From: an uncultured Collinsella sp.
GTDB taxonomy: Bacteria > Actinomycetota > Coriobacteriia > Coriobacteriales > Coriobacteriaceae
Reading direction: 5' to 3'
DNA: 64,000 nt
NCBI GenBank assembly: GCA_934647195.1
Contig: CAKUFD010000004.1
Span: 62,001 to 126,000, forward strand
Both the position numbers and the translations under genes were made by a program. Of this stretch, positions 8,981-17,511 are shown piece after piece. The notes beneath the pieces are model-generated. The model worked only from the letters and a program-made list of their open reading frames with translations. It made no database searches and was not told where the DNA came from. How positions within the stretch are numbered: the first letter of the stretch is position 1; every line of letters begins with the position of its first letter.

Positions 8981-9976
8981 ATGTCTGAAACTCTTTTGGA
9001 GGTCAAGGACCTCAGAACGCAATTTAAGCGTGGCAAGAAGGATTGGATCACGGCGGTAAACGGCGTGTCCTTTAACGTCAACGCCGGCGAGATCGTGGGC
9101 CTGGTCGGCGAGTCCGGTTGCGGCAAATCCGTGACCTCGCTTTCGGTCATGCGCCTGCACAACGAGCGCCTGACCAAGATCACAGGCTCCATCAAGTTTG
9201 GTGGCAAAGAGGTTCTCGACCTTGCCACGAGCGAGATGCAGTCCATGCGCGGCAACGAGATGTCCATGATCTTCCAGGAGCCCATGAGCGCTCTTGACCC
9301 GATCATGCGCATCGAGGACCAGCTCGCCGAGGCCATTAGCCTGCATAACGCCAACATCAGCAAGGCCGAGGTGCACGAGCGCTGCGTCAACGCCCTCAAG
9401 CTCGTGGGTATCCCCGAGCCCGAGATGACGTTGCGCAACTATCCGCACGAGCTTTCGGGCGGTATGTGCCAGCGCGTCATGATCGCTATGGCTATGTCCT
9501 GCGAGCCTAAGCTCCTGATTGCCGACGAGCCCACTACGGCTCTCGACGTGACCATCCAGGCGCAGATTCTGGCGCTGATGGAGGACATCCGCAATCGTCG
9601 CAACACCGGTATCCTGCTCATCACGCATGACCTGGGTGTCGTTGCCGAGACCTGCAGCCGCGTTATCGTTATGTACGCCGGCAACATCGTCGAGGAGGCG
9701 CCGGTCAAGGAGCTGTTCGCTAATCCGCAGCATCCGTATACCGAGGGCCTTATCGCCTCGGTGCCGCGTTTGGGCAAGCGTTTGCATCGCCTGCCGTCCA
9801 TTCCCGGCTCCGTTCCCGACCTGTCCGTTATGCCCGAGGGCTGCCGTTTCGCTCCGCGCTGCAAGTATGCGCAGGATTCCTGCAAGCAGAAGCTGCCTGA
9901 GCTTCAGACGATTTCCGAGGGCCATCGTTGCGCGTGCCCGTTCTATCGCGATGCACGAGAGGGGGCTCAGCAATAA
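8981..9976 (+). CDS. Peptide ABC transporter ATP-binding protein, DppD/OppD type
   Basis: A 331-residue ATPase with Walker A GESGCGKS, signature LSGGMCQR and Walker [13 protein letters not shown]. The C-terminal oligopeptide-transporter extension has a cysteine pattern [14 protein letters not shown] and a later Cys pair; the same region binds an Fe-S cluster in some homologues (family knowledge, not shown here). AAGGAGG precedes the ATG. Its TAA stop overlaps the ATG of the following ATPase gene by one base, indicating translational coupling. Confidence 0.93.
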   Translation: MSETLLEVKDLRTQFKRGKKDWITAVNGVSFNVNAGEIVGLVGESGCGKSVTSLSVMRLHNERLTKITGSIKFGGKEVLDLATSEMQSMRGNEMSMIFQEPMSALDPIMRIEDQLAEAISLHNANISKAEVHERCVNALKLVGIPEPEMTLRNYPHELSGGMCQRVMIAMAMSCEPKLLIADEPTTALDVTIQAQILALMEDIRNRRNTGILLITHDLGVVAETCSRVIVMYAGNIVEEAPVKELFANPQHPYTEGLIASVPRLGKRLHRLPSIPGSVPDLSVMPEGCRFAPRCKYAQDSCKQKLPELQTISEGHRCACPFYRDAREGAQQ

Positions 9977-10965
9977 TGAGTGCAACTGAGACCAAGCCGT
10001 TGCTGTCCGTTCGTCACCTGAGCAAGAAGTTCCCCGTGGGCAAAGACTTCTTCGGTCGTGCCAACAAGTTCGTGCATGCGGTGAACGACGTGTCTTTCGA
10101 CATCATGCCTGGCGAGACGTTTTCGCTCGTAGGCGAGTCCGGCTGCGGTAAGTCCACCACCAGCCGCCTGATCAACCACCTCATCATGCCCAACGAGGGA
10201 GAGATTCTCTTTGAGGGCAAGGATGTGGCGAAGCTCTCCGAGAAGGAGGTCCGTCCGCTGCGCGCCGAGATGCAGATGGTGTTCCAGGATCCCTATGGAT
10301 CGCTTAACCCCCGCATGAAGGTTCAGGACATCATCAGCGAGCCGCTGCTTGTTCACACCAAGATGAGCAAGGGCGAGCGTTTGAAGAAGGCGCAGGAGCT
10401 GCTCGAGGTCGTTGGTCTTTCCGCCAGCCACGGCGAGCGCTATCCGCACGAGTTCTCGGGCGGTCAGCGTCAGCGTATCGGTATCGCCCGTGCGCTTTCG
10501 GTTAACCCCAAGCTCATCATGGCCGACGAGCCCGTTTCGGCACTCGACGTGTCCATTCAGGCCCAGGTTCTGAATCTTCTCCGCGATGTTCAGGAGCAGT
10601 ACAACCTGACATATCTGTTCATCTCTCACGACCTGGCTGTCGTCGAGATGATTTCCGATCGCATCGGCGTCATGTATCTGGGCTCGCTTATGGAGGTCGC
10701 TCCCAACGAGGACCTTTACAGCAACCCACTGCACCCCTATACGCAGGCCCTGCTTTCCGCCGTGCCTATTCCCGATCCTTCGATCGAGAAGAAGCATGTG
10801 CTTATCGAGGGCGACCTGCCGAGCCCCACGAACATTCCTACGGGCTGCCCGTTCCACACGCGCTGCCCGCATGCTACCGAGAAGTGCAAGACCGAGGTTC
10901 CGCAGATGACGGAGCACACCCCGGGCCACTTTGTGAAGTGCCACTTCCCAGGCGTGAAGATCTAA
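9976..10965 (+). CDS. Peptide ABC transporter ATP-binding protein, DppF/OppF type
   Basis: A 329-residue second ATPase with Walker [10 protein letters not shown], signature FSGGQRQR and Walker B LIMADEPVSALD. The C-terminal CPFHTRCPHATEKC extension is typical of DppF/OppF. The ATG at 9976 shares a base with the preceding stop (TAATG); an in-frame GTG/ATG region 48 nt upstream is out of context because it lies inside the previous gene. This is the last gene of the transporter operon and is followed by a strong terminator. Confidence 0.93.
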   Translation: MSATETKPLLSVRHLSKKFPVGKDFFGRANKFVHAVNDVSFDIMPGETFSLVGESGCGKSTTSRLINHLIMPNEGEILFEGKDVAKLSEKEVRPLRAEMQMVFQDPYGSLNPRMKVQDIISEPLLVHTKMSKGERLKKAQELLEVVGLSASHGERYPHEFSGGQRQRIGIARALSVNPKLIMADEPVSALDVSIQAQVLNLLRDVQEQYNLTYLFISHDLAVVEMISDRIGVMYLGSLMEVAPNEDLYSNPLHPYTQALLSAVPIPDPSIEKKHVLIEGDLPSPTNIPTGCPFHTRCPHATEKCKTEVPQMTEHTPGHFVKCHFPGVKI

Positions 10966-10992
10966 CCGATCCTCAGGTATATATGCATCCAA

Positions 10993-11026
10993 GAAGGGGG
11001 AGCCGTCCTAGGACGCCTCCCCCTTC
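10993..11026 (+). terminator. Intrinsic terminator of the peptide ABC operon
   Basis: GAAGGGGGAG pairs with CTCCCCCTTC, with an inner CGTCC/GGACG extension and one internal mismatch. It lies 27 bp after the last ATPase stop and four bases before a copy of the 36-bp dispersed repeat. Confidence 0.8.
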
Positions 11027-11030
11027 CCTT

Positions 11031-11066
11031 ATGTGACAAAAAGTCGACAGGTTTATTTTGTCACAT
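11031..11066. repeat. 36-bp palindrome-ended intergenic repeat, copy A
   Basis: Begins ATGTGACA and ends TGTCACAT (perfect 8-bp inverted ends) around the core GTCGACAGGTTT. It aligns without gaps with copies at 13743-13778 (inverted) and 52452-52487. It lies between the peptide ABC terminator and the pyrophosphatase gene. A half copy (ATGTGACAAATAAACCC) follows at 11117-11133. Confidence 0.75.
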
Positions 11067-11217
11067 TTTCACACGTCCTTCACATTGCACCCTGGGGCTC
11101 CGGCTCACCGTGTGAGATGTGACAAATAAACCCGGGGCGCGTCGCGTGGTGGGCTCACCTTGAGTTCGTGCTACCATTTATTCGTTTGAGTACACCCGTG
11201 CAAATGGAGGAATTTCC

Positions 11218-12144
11218 ATGGCTAACGTTCTTGTTTTTGGTCACCAGAACCCCGATAACGACGCCATCATGTCTGCTGTCGTGCTGTCCCAGCTGCTCAA
11301 CCAGGTTGAGTACGCTGGCAACACTTACGAGGCATGCACTCTGGGCGCTCTGCCCGCCGAGTCTGCTAAGCTTCTCGCCGATGCCGGCGTGGCCGAGCCG
11401 CGTCAGATCGCCACGGTCGAGGAGGGCCAGCTCGTGCTCCTCACCGACCACAACGAGAGCGCTCAGTCTGTCGAGGGCCTGAAGTCTGCAACCGTCTTTG
11501 GCGTGGTTGACCATCATCGCATCGGCGACTTCGAGACCGCTGGTCCCCTGCATTACCTCGCCTTCCCCTGGGGTTCCAGCTGCACGATTGTGGCCAAGAT
11601 CGCCCAGATGCTCGGCATCGAGCTTTCCGATGCCCAGGCCAAGCTGCTGCTTTCGGCCATGATGACCGACATGCTCATGCTCAAGAGCCCTACTACCACC
11701 GATGTCGACCGCACCGTGGCCGCTCAGCTGGGCGAGCAGGTGGGCGTAGATCCCGTCAAATTTGGCATGGAGGTTTTCCTCACCCGTCCGTCCGGCTCCT
11801 TCACTGCCGCCGAGATGGTGGGCAACGACATCAAGATGTTCGAGCCTGCTGGCAAGAAGCTCCTCATCGGCCAGTACGAGACGGTCGATAAGTCTCGCGC
11901 TCTGGGCATGATTGACGAGATTCGCGAGGCCATGCGTGCCTACGCTTCCGAGAAGGGCGCCGACGGCATCGTTCTGTGCATCACCGACATCATGGAGGAA
12001 GGCTCGCAGGTGCTCCTCGAGGGCGATACAGAGTTTGCCCAGAAGGGCCTCGCCATCTCTGACGAGCACGATGGCGTGTGGATGCCTGGCGTGCTTTCCC
12101 GCAAGAAGCAGGTTGCTGCCCCCATTATCGCTGCTGCCGAGTAA
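11218..12144 (+). CDS. ppaC: Manganese-dependent inorganic pyrophosphatase (class II)
   Basis: A 308-residue DHH-superfamily cytoplasmic enzyme that hydrolyses pyrophosphate to phosphate and so pulls biosynthetic reactions forward. The N-terminal metal-binding block VFGHQNPDND and the DHH motif in VVDHHRIGDF are present; the C-terminal DHHA2 domain (from about residue 190) contains the basic active-site region near PSGSFTA and ends in GVLSRKKQVAAPI. The length is as expected for a CBS-free class II enzyme. AATGGAGGAA lies upstream of the ATG. It appears monocistronic, with a spacer on each side. Confidence 0.95.
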   Translation: MANVLVFGHQNPDNDAIMSAVVLSQLLNQVEYAGNTYEACTLGALPAESAKLLADAGVAEPRQIATVEEGQLVLLTDHNESAQSVEGLKSATVFGVVDHHRIGDFETAGPLHYLAFPWGSSCTIVAKIAQMLGIELSDAQAKLLLSAMMTDMLMLKSPTTTDVDRTVAAQLGEQVGVDPVKFGMEVFLTRPSGSFTAAEMVGNDIKMFEPAGKKLLIGQYETVDKSRALGMIDEIREAMRAYASEKGADGIVLCITDIMEEGSQVLLEGDTEFAQKGLAISDEHDGVWMPGVLSRKKQVAAPIIAAAE

Positions 12145-12288
12145 ATTCGGTTGTATACGTCACGTAACTCTGCCTAGAACGGTGTAGATTTGCGCCCGGT
12201 GGGTAGGATAATTGCAGACGCAAGGTTTAGCGCGACTCGCATAACAGCGGGCCGCGCTTCTTTTAAGCTTGAAACAAGGAGGCCGCCT

Positions 12289-13632
12289 ATGGAATCATGC
12301 GACCAGCTTTTCGATGCTGCTCAGAGAAAGCGCCTTGAGCGCCACGACCTGTGGGACAGGGTCACGTCAAACGGTACGATATCCGCTGCGGTGATGGTGC
12401 TTGCTGCAATCGCCGCCGTTGTGTGCGCCAACACCGCCACATACGAGCCCATTCATCATTTCTTAGAGCAAGAGCTCTTTGTGGGCTTGGGATCGCTTAC
12501 GGCGGGACTCACCGTGGAAGTGTTTGTCAATGACTTCCTCATGGCGATCTTTTTCCTGTTGGTGGGCATCGAGCTAAAATACGAGATGACAGTGGGTGAG
12601 CTCACCAACCCGCGTCAGGCCATGCTGCCGATGCTCGCCGCGGTGGGCGGCGTGGTGGTGCCTGCCTGCATTTACGCTTTTTTGAACAAGGGCGGAGCCA
12701 TTCACGGTTGGGCTATTCCGATGGCGACCGATATCGCGTTCGCGCTGGGCGTTATGTCGCTTTTGGGCAATCGCGTGCCCAACGGCGTGCGCGTGTTCTT
12801 CTCCACGCTGGCTATCGCCGACGACCTCATCTCGATTCTGGCCATTGCCGTCTTTTACGGGCAGAGCCCCAACTTGTTGTGGCTGGCGGCCGCTGCGGCG
12901 GTGACGGTGCTCCTGGTTTTGCTCAACCGTACGCGACACTTTAGGCTCGCGCCCTATATTATTCTGGGCTTGCTGCTATGGTTCTGCATGTTCAAATCGG
13001 GCATTCACGCTACGCTCGCTGGTGTGATTTTGGCCTTTACCGTGCCCGCGAAGTGCGGCGTTAAGCTTTCGAATCTGACCGACTGGCTTGGCGAGATTAT
13101 GCCTGAGCTAGATGATCATTTTGATGAGGACGCACACGTGTTGGGTCAACATGACTTCACGCACGCTGCCACGCGCGTGGAGCGCGTGATGCACCGCGTG
13201 ACCCCGCCGCTGCAGCGCCTGGAGCACTACATCAGCACGCCGGTCAACTTCCTGATTCTGCCCATCTTTGCCTTCGTGAATGCACAGGTGCGCCTGGTGG
13301 GCGTGGACATGGGCGCCCTGCTTGTCGATCCCGTGACGCTGGGTACGTATTTTGGCATGCTGCTGGGCAAGCCCCTCGGCATCTTTGGCGTGACGTTCAT
13401 TCTGGTGAAGTTCGGTTTGGCCGAGCTTCCGCGCCGCGTGAACTGGAAGCATATCGTGGGCGTGGGCATTCTGGGCGGCATTGGCTTCACCATGTCGATT
13501 CTCATTGCCGGCCTAGCGTTCCCGGCTGCCGAGTTCGAGGTTCTTGCCGCCAAGGCCGCTATCTTGGGCGCCTCGGTTACAGCCGCTGTGGTGGGCATGA
13601 TTTATATGAGTCGCGCCTGTCCGCGTCGTTAG
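12289..13632 (+). CDS. nhaA: Na+/H+ antiporter NhaA
   Basis: A 447-residue membrane antiporter that exchanges cytoplasmic Na+ for external H+. Hallmarks are NDFLMAIFFLLVGIELKYE, the ATDIAFALGV segment and the paired aspartates in LAIADDLISIL that form the ion site; about 11-12 hydrophobic segments follow. A hydrophilic insert at about residues 270-310 is longer than in the E. coli protein. The start at 12289 is preferred because AAGGAGG lies 6 nt upstream; the frame is open further upstream without such a site. It ends at an intrinsic terminator. Confidence 0.93.
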   Translation: MESCDQLFDAAQRKRLERHDLWDRVTSNGTISAAVMVLAAIAAVVCANTATYEPIHHFLEQELFVGLGSLTAGLTVEVFVNDFLMAIFFLLVGIELKYEMTVGELTNPRQAMLPMLAAVGGVVVPACIYAFLNKGGAIHGWAIPMATDIAFALGVMSLLGNRVPNGVRVFFSTLAIADDLISILAIAVFYGQSPNLLWLAAAAAVTVLLVLLNRTRHFRLAPYIILGLLLWFCMFKSGIHATLAGVILAFTVPAKCGVKLSNLTDWLGEIMPELDDHFDEDAHVLGQHDFTHAATRVERVMHRVTPPLQRLEHYISTPVNFLILPIFAFVNAQVRLVGVDMGALLVDPVTLGTYFGMLLGKPLGIFGVTFILVKFGLAELPRRVNWKHIVGVGILGGIGFTMSILIAGLAFPAAEFEVLAAKAAILGASVTAAVVGMIYMSRACPRR

Positions 13633-13663
13633 CGCTGGTCCTCAATAAAACAAGAGAAACATG

Positions 13664-13705
13664 AGCCCTCCGTCGTGTCTGGTTTGACATGGCGGAGGGC
13701 TTTTT
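13664..13705 (+). terminator. Intrinsic terminator after nhaA
   Basis: AGCCCTCCG pairs with CGGAGGGCT, followed by a TTTTT tract. It lies 31 bp after the antiporter stop codon. Confidence 0.85.
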
Positions 13706-13742
13706 GCCGGTAAACGGTAGGATTTTGCCCGCGAACAGCAAA

Positions 13743-13778
13743 ATGTGACAAAACAAACCTGTCGACTTTGTGTCACAT
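13743..13778. repeat. 36-bp palindrome-ended intergenic repeat, copy B
   Basis: Ends ATGTGACA and TGTCACAT around AAACCTGTCGAC, i.e. copy A in reverse orientation with three or so differences. Its last base is part of the TGA stop of the minus-strand 84-residue gene, so the element abuts that stop codon exactly. Confidence 0.75.
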
Positions 13779-14032
13779 CATTCTACGGTGCCGTAGAGGG
13801 AGCCCCAGCCGTGGGCGGCGAGGGACGAGTTGAGCTGGTCGCAGAGGCGCGAGCGCTCGTATACGCCCGGCGGCAACAAGGTGACGATCTCCATGAGGTC
13901 GGCGGGGAGGTCGAGAATCTCAGCTTGTACCACGAGGTCCAGTCGGTCGATTACATGCTTGTCGGAATACAGGCCGTCAACTAAACGCTGAAGCTCCCCA
14001 TACTCATCTGCCTGAAATGAGCCAATGCGCAT
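13778..14032 (-). CDS. Conserved-looking small protein, function unknown
   Basis: An 84-residue soluble, acidic protein (begins MRIGSFQADEYGEL) that I do not recognise. It has no membrane segment or metal motif and is predicted largely helical. The call as a real gene rests on GAGGAGG placed 5-6 nt before its ATG and on codon use like its neighbours. It is convergent with nhaA and divergent from the aminotransferase. Its stop codon overlaps the end of a dispersed 36-bp repeat. No function is proposed. Confidence 0.6.
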   Translation of the reverse strand: MRIGSFQADEYGELQRLVDGLYSDKHVIDRLDLVVQAEILDLPADLMEIVTLLPPGVYERSRLCDQLNSSLAAHGWGSLYGTVE

Positions 14033-14131
14033 GTTTCCTCCTCGTTCTCTTTTACGCCTCGCATAAAGCGCGGCGTCGATAAAGCTATACTTTAGCGGAG
14101 TGTATCAACGCCGGCGAGTGAAAGGCCGATT

Positions 14132-15436
14132 ATGCAGACGATATATCAGCAGATGGATCCAGGCGAGCTTGCGCAGACGATCTCCTCGCTCAAGGATGAG
14201 GTTGCCGCCGTCAAGGCTCGTGGCCTGGCGCTCGACATGGCGCGCGGCAAGCCCTCGCCGTCGCAGGTGGATATCTCGCGCCCTATGCTCGATATCCTGG
14301 GTGCCGATTCCGATTTGCATGATGGCAACGTGGACTGCAGCAACTACGGCTGCTTTGAGGGTATTCCCTCTGCCCGCAAACTTGCTGGCGAATTTTTGGG
14401 TTGCCCCGCCGAGCAGACGCTTGTGCTTGGCTCTTCGAGCCTGCTGATCGAGCACGATATCGTGGGCACCTTCTGGCGCTGCGGAACGTGCGGCTTTGAG
14501 CCCTGGTCGGCCTACAGTGCTGCCCACGCAGGCGAGTCGGTCAAGTTCTTGTGTCCCGTGCCCGGCTACGATCGTCACTTTGGCATCACGGAAGACCTGG
14601 GCATCGTCAACATTCCGGTTGCGATGACCGAGGACGGCCCGGATATGGATGAGATTGAGCGCCTGGTTGCGTCGGACGATTCCATCAAGGGTATCTGGTG
14701 CGTGCCCAAGTATTCCAACCCTACGGGCATCACCTTTAGCGAGGGCACGGTGCGCCGTCTGGCCACCATGACCTGCGCCGCTCCCGACTTCCGCATCCTG
14801 TGGGATAACGCTTACTGCGTGCACGACCTTTACGATGAGGGCGACGAGCTCGCAAACATCTTCGACATCGCCCGCGAGGCCGGAGCCGAGGACCGCGTGG
14901 TGGCGTTTGCCTCGACCTCCAAGATCACCTTCCCAGGTGCGGGTATTGGATTCGTGGGCGCCTCGCCTGCAGTGCTTGCCGAGTTCGCGCATCACCTCAA
15001 GGCCGGTCTCATCAGCGCGGACAAGCTTAACCAGCTGCGTCACGTGCGTTTCCTGCCTACGCTCGACGCGGTGCGCGAGCACATGAAGAAGCATGCCGAG
15101 TTCCTGCGCCCGCGCTTTGAGTGCGTGGAACAAAAGCTTGCCGAAGGCCTGGGTGGCACCGGCTGCGCCACCTGGACGCATCCGCGTGGCGGCTACTTTG
15201 TTTCCTTCGACGGCCCCGAGGGTTCCGCCAAGCGCGTGGGCGCGCTTTGCGCCGAGATGGGCGTGAAGCTCACTACGGTGGGTGCCACCTGGCCGTATGG
15301 GGAAGATCCACACGACACCAATATCCGTATCGCCCCGAGCTACCCCACGGTGGAAGAGCTCTCTGCCGCGCTTGACGTTCTCGTGCTTGCCGTCAAGCTC
15401 GTATCCGCCGAGCTCGCCGCCGAGGCATCCGAGTAG
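14132..15436 (+). CDS. Aspartate aminotransferase, type Ic (AspT-like)
   Basis: A 434-residue PLP enzyme of the subgroup Ic aspartate aminotransferases known from Corynebacterium. It shares LDMARGKPSPSQVD near the N-terminus, NYGCFEGI, the CPVPGYDRHF block, SNPTGITF, WDNAYCVHDL and the PLP-lysine block FASTSKITFPGAG. The C-terminal block NIRIAPSYP carries the carboxylate-binding Arg. It interconverts aspartate and oxaloacetate, feeding the lysC-asd-thr-met genes at 36-43 kb. The ribosome binding site (GAAAGG) is moderate. The next gene starts 78 bp downstream and may be co-transcribed. Confidence 0.9.
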   Translation: MQTIYQQMDPGELAQTISSLKDEVAAVKARGLALDMARGKPSPSQVDISRPMLDILGADSDLHDGNVDCSNYGCFEGIPSARKLAGEFLGCPAEQTLVLGSSSLLIEHDIVGTFWRCGTCGFEPWSAYSAAHAGESVKFLCPVPGYDRHFGITEDLGIVNIPVAMTEDGPDMDEIERLVASDDSIKGIWCVPKYSNPTGITFSEGTVRRLATMTCAAPDFRILWDNAYCVHDLYDEGDELANIFDIAREAGAEDRVVAFASTSKITFPGAGIGFVGASPAVLAEFAHHLKAGLISADKLNQLRHVRFLPTLDAVREHMKKHAEFLRPRFECVEQKLAEGLGGTGCATWTHPRGGYFVSFDGPEGSAKRVGALCAEMGVKLTTVGATWPYGEDPHDTNIRIAPSYPTVEELSAALDVLVLAVKLVSAELAAEASE

Positions 15437-15514
15437 CTCAAAGAGCACATACCGTCCGAGCGCCCGAGCCTGCGGCTGCACGCAGGGCGCACCCATGTTT
15501 TCAAGGGGATTGTC

Positions 15515-16903
15515 ATGATCTTAACCGCTCGATACGTCCTGCCCATTGTGGGGCGTGCCATCGAAAACGGCGCCGTTGTGGTGCAAAACGGCCGCATTGC
15601 CGCCGTAAGCACCCTTGATGAGCTGCGCTATTGGTATCCGGACGACGAAGTGCGCGACTTTGGCACCGCAGCGCTCATCCCTGGCTTCGTGGATGCGCAC
15701 AGCCACTTGGAGTACTCCACCATGGGCGGTATTTTTGAGGATGTGCCGTATGCGCCCTGGAAGGCTCGCATTGTGGAGAAGAGCCGCTTGCTCACGGCGC
15801 AGGACTGGGAAGATGCCGCGATGCTGGGTGCCGTGCAGGCCCTCTCTGCGGGCATTACCACTATCGCCGATGTGACGCAAACGGGTGCGCCCCTGCGCGC
15901 CATCGCCGCTACCGGCCAGCACGGCGTGATCTATCGCGAGGTCACCACTCCAAAGAAATGCGACGTCGAGGCTGATATGGCCGCTGCCGATCGCGACATT
16001 CAGGACTGGCGTGCTTTTGCCGCAGACCGCGACATGCTCGTGCGCGTGGGCATCGGACCGGGTTCGATCTATGCCGTGCACCCCGAGGTCTTGCGCGCCA
16101 TCGGTGAGTACGCCGACGAGCAGACTCCCGTTGCCGTCCATGTGGCGGGCTCTCGCGAGGAGGCAGACTTCATCCGCTATGGCTCCTCGCCCTTCGCCCT
16201 TGCCGCCGATAGCGAAGAGTCCCATGCGTACGAGGGGCTGCAGTCCGATACGTTCCTGCCTACGGGCGTTTCTCCCATCCGCTATGCGCTCAACTGGGGC
16301 ATCCTCTATGCTCCCGAGGTCGTGGTGATCCACGGCATCTGCATCGAGCCGGGCGACATCGACCGCTTGGCCGAGCAAAACGTGGGCGTCGTCGCCTGCC
16401 CGCGCTCCAACGCCAAGCTTGGCAACGGCGTGACTCCGTTGCTGGCATTCCGCGATGCGCACATCCCCGTGGCGTTGGGCACCAACTCTCCCGCCGCGGC
16501 AGACTCTACCGATCCTTTGGAAGAGATGCGCTTTGGCCTGTTGCTGCAGCGTGCAACTTCGGGCGACAAGGGCTTCCTCTCTGCTCACGATATGCTGCGC
16601 ATGTCCACCATCGACGCGGCGCGTCTTATCGGCATGGACAAGGAGGTCGGCTCGTTGGAGATCGGCAAGCGCGCCGATATCGTGGCGGTGGACCTCTCGA
16701 ACTCCATGCAGGTTCCCACCAATTCGCCGCATGCCGCGGTGGTGCATTCTGCCAGCCGTAACGACGTCATGATGACGATGATCGATGGTCGCGTGGTTTA
16801 CGACCGCGCCGAGGGCCTTTCGCTTCCATGTGAGGCCGAGCGCGCCGACGTGGACGCCATCTTGCATCGTGCAGAGGAATTGCGAATCAGGCTGCGCGAC
16901 TAG
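15515..16903 (+). CDS. Amidohydrolase (deaminase-like), altered metal-site residue
   Basis: A 462-residue member of the cytosine deaminase/ATZ-TRZ/aminofutalosine deaminase-like amidohydrolases. Expected metal ligands are seen at His62 and His64 (DAHSH), His209 (VAVHVAG) and His273 (VIHG). The position of the conserved catalytic Asp (normally in LGTDS) is Asn324 here (LGTNS, codon AAC at 16484). The late SLEIGKRADIVAVD block is typical. An AAGGGGA ribosome binding site precedes the ATG. Candidate reactions are deamination of aminofutalosine (menaquinone path) or adenosine derivatives, but the substitution makes activity uncertain; an isoaspartyl or other hydrolase role cannot be excluded. Confidence 0.82.
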   Translation: MILTARYVLPIVGRAIENGAVVVQNGRIAAVSTLDELRYWYPDDEVRDFGTAALIPGFVDAHSHLEYSTMGGIFEDVPYAPWKARIVEKSRLLTAQDWEDAAMLGAVQALSAGITTIADVTQTGAPLRAIAATGQHGVIYREVTTPKKCDVEADMAAADRDIQDWRAFAADRDMLVRVGIGPGSIYAVHPEVLRAIGEYADEQTPVAVHVAGSREEADFIRYGSSPFALAADSEESHAYEGLQSDTFLPTGVSPIRYALNWGILYAPEVVVIHGICIEPGDIDRLAEQNVGVVACPRSNAKLGNGVTPLLAFRDAHIPVALGTNSPAAADSTDPLEEMRFGLLLQRATSGDKGFLSAHDMLRMSTIDAARLIGMDKEVGSLEIGKRADIVAVDLSNSMQVPTNSPHAAVVHSASRNDVMMTMIDGRVVYDRAEGLSLPCEAERADVDAILHRAEELRIRLRD

Positions 16904-17036
16904 GGAAGCTGCTCACTCGCACGTTACAATTGGAAAAGCGAGGGCCTTCGCTGCTCGCAAGGTTGGTATATCTCGCCGTGCGTCGCCGTATCTGGTTGAC
17001 GCGCGGCTGTTTTTCATCAAAGGCAAAGGAGACGAC

Positions 17037-17351
17037 ATGGAACTCGGCATTACCACCAGCCCCACGCCTGAACGCTATACCGTCCACGTTACGGGCGAGG
17101 TCGATATTTCCAATGCGGACGCGCTGCGCACCGCGATCGACCTTGCGCTCGAGCAGCCCCCAGCAGAGGTTGAGCTCGACTTTTCACAGGTGTCCTATAT
17201 CGATTCCACGGGTATCGGCGTGCTTGTGGGTGCTGCCCACCATGCGCGTGACCACCAGAAGAGCTTTGCTATCACGGGGGCTCAGGTGGGCGTGATGCGC
17301 GTGGCGCAGCTTTTGGGTGTCGACAAAGAGATCGGCATGAGTGCTGCATAA
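17037..17351 (+). CDS. STAS-domain anti-sigma factor antagonist-like protein
   Basis: A 104-residue single STAS domain. The segment VSYIDSTGIGVLVGAA includes Ser57, the residue phosphorylated in SpoIIAA/RsbV-type antagonists. The start at 17037 follows AAAGGAG; the longer open frame upstream has no ribosome binding site. Such proteins bind an anti-sigma kinase and free a sigma factor, but no RsbW-like kinase or sigma factor gene is adjacent, so the partner must be elsewhere. A palindromic GC hairpin (17399-17419) lies downstream. Confidence 0.85.
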   Translation: MELGITTSPTPERYTVHVTGEVDISNADALRTAIDLALEQPPAEVELDFSQVSYIDSTGIGVLVGAAHHARDHQKSFAITGAQVGVMRVAQLLGVDKEIGMSAA

Positions 17352-17398
17352 GTCGGCTGAACCTATGGGCGCTGCGTAAACAATCTACAGTCTTGTTT

Positions 17399-17419
17399 AG
17401 GGCGGCCTCGAGCCGCCCT
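17399..17419. terminator. GC hairpin, possible terminator after the STAS gene
   Basis: AGGGCGGC pairs perfectly with GCCGCCCT around CTCGA. It is followed by ACTTCGGGG rather than a T-run, so termination would be weak. A TATACT at 17429-17434 is a candidate -10 for the tat genes, but no clear -35 is seen. Confidence 0.5.
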
Positions 17420-17511
17420 ACTTCGGGGTATACTTTTGCTCGCTTGTTCGCATGATGCTGCGCTGAAGGCACGGTCGCAGGTGCCGTAGCGCATGCTTGT
17501 TGGAGGTTTCC

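Noticed and set aside
11031..11066. CRP/FNR operator (TGTGA...TCACA) upstream of ppaC
   Set aside because: The half-sites are about 24 bp apart instead of the usual 6 or so, and the conserved core between them points to a repeat rather than a simple CRP site.
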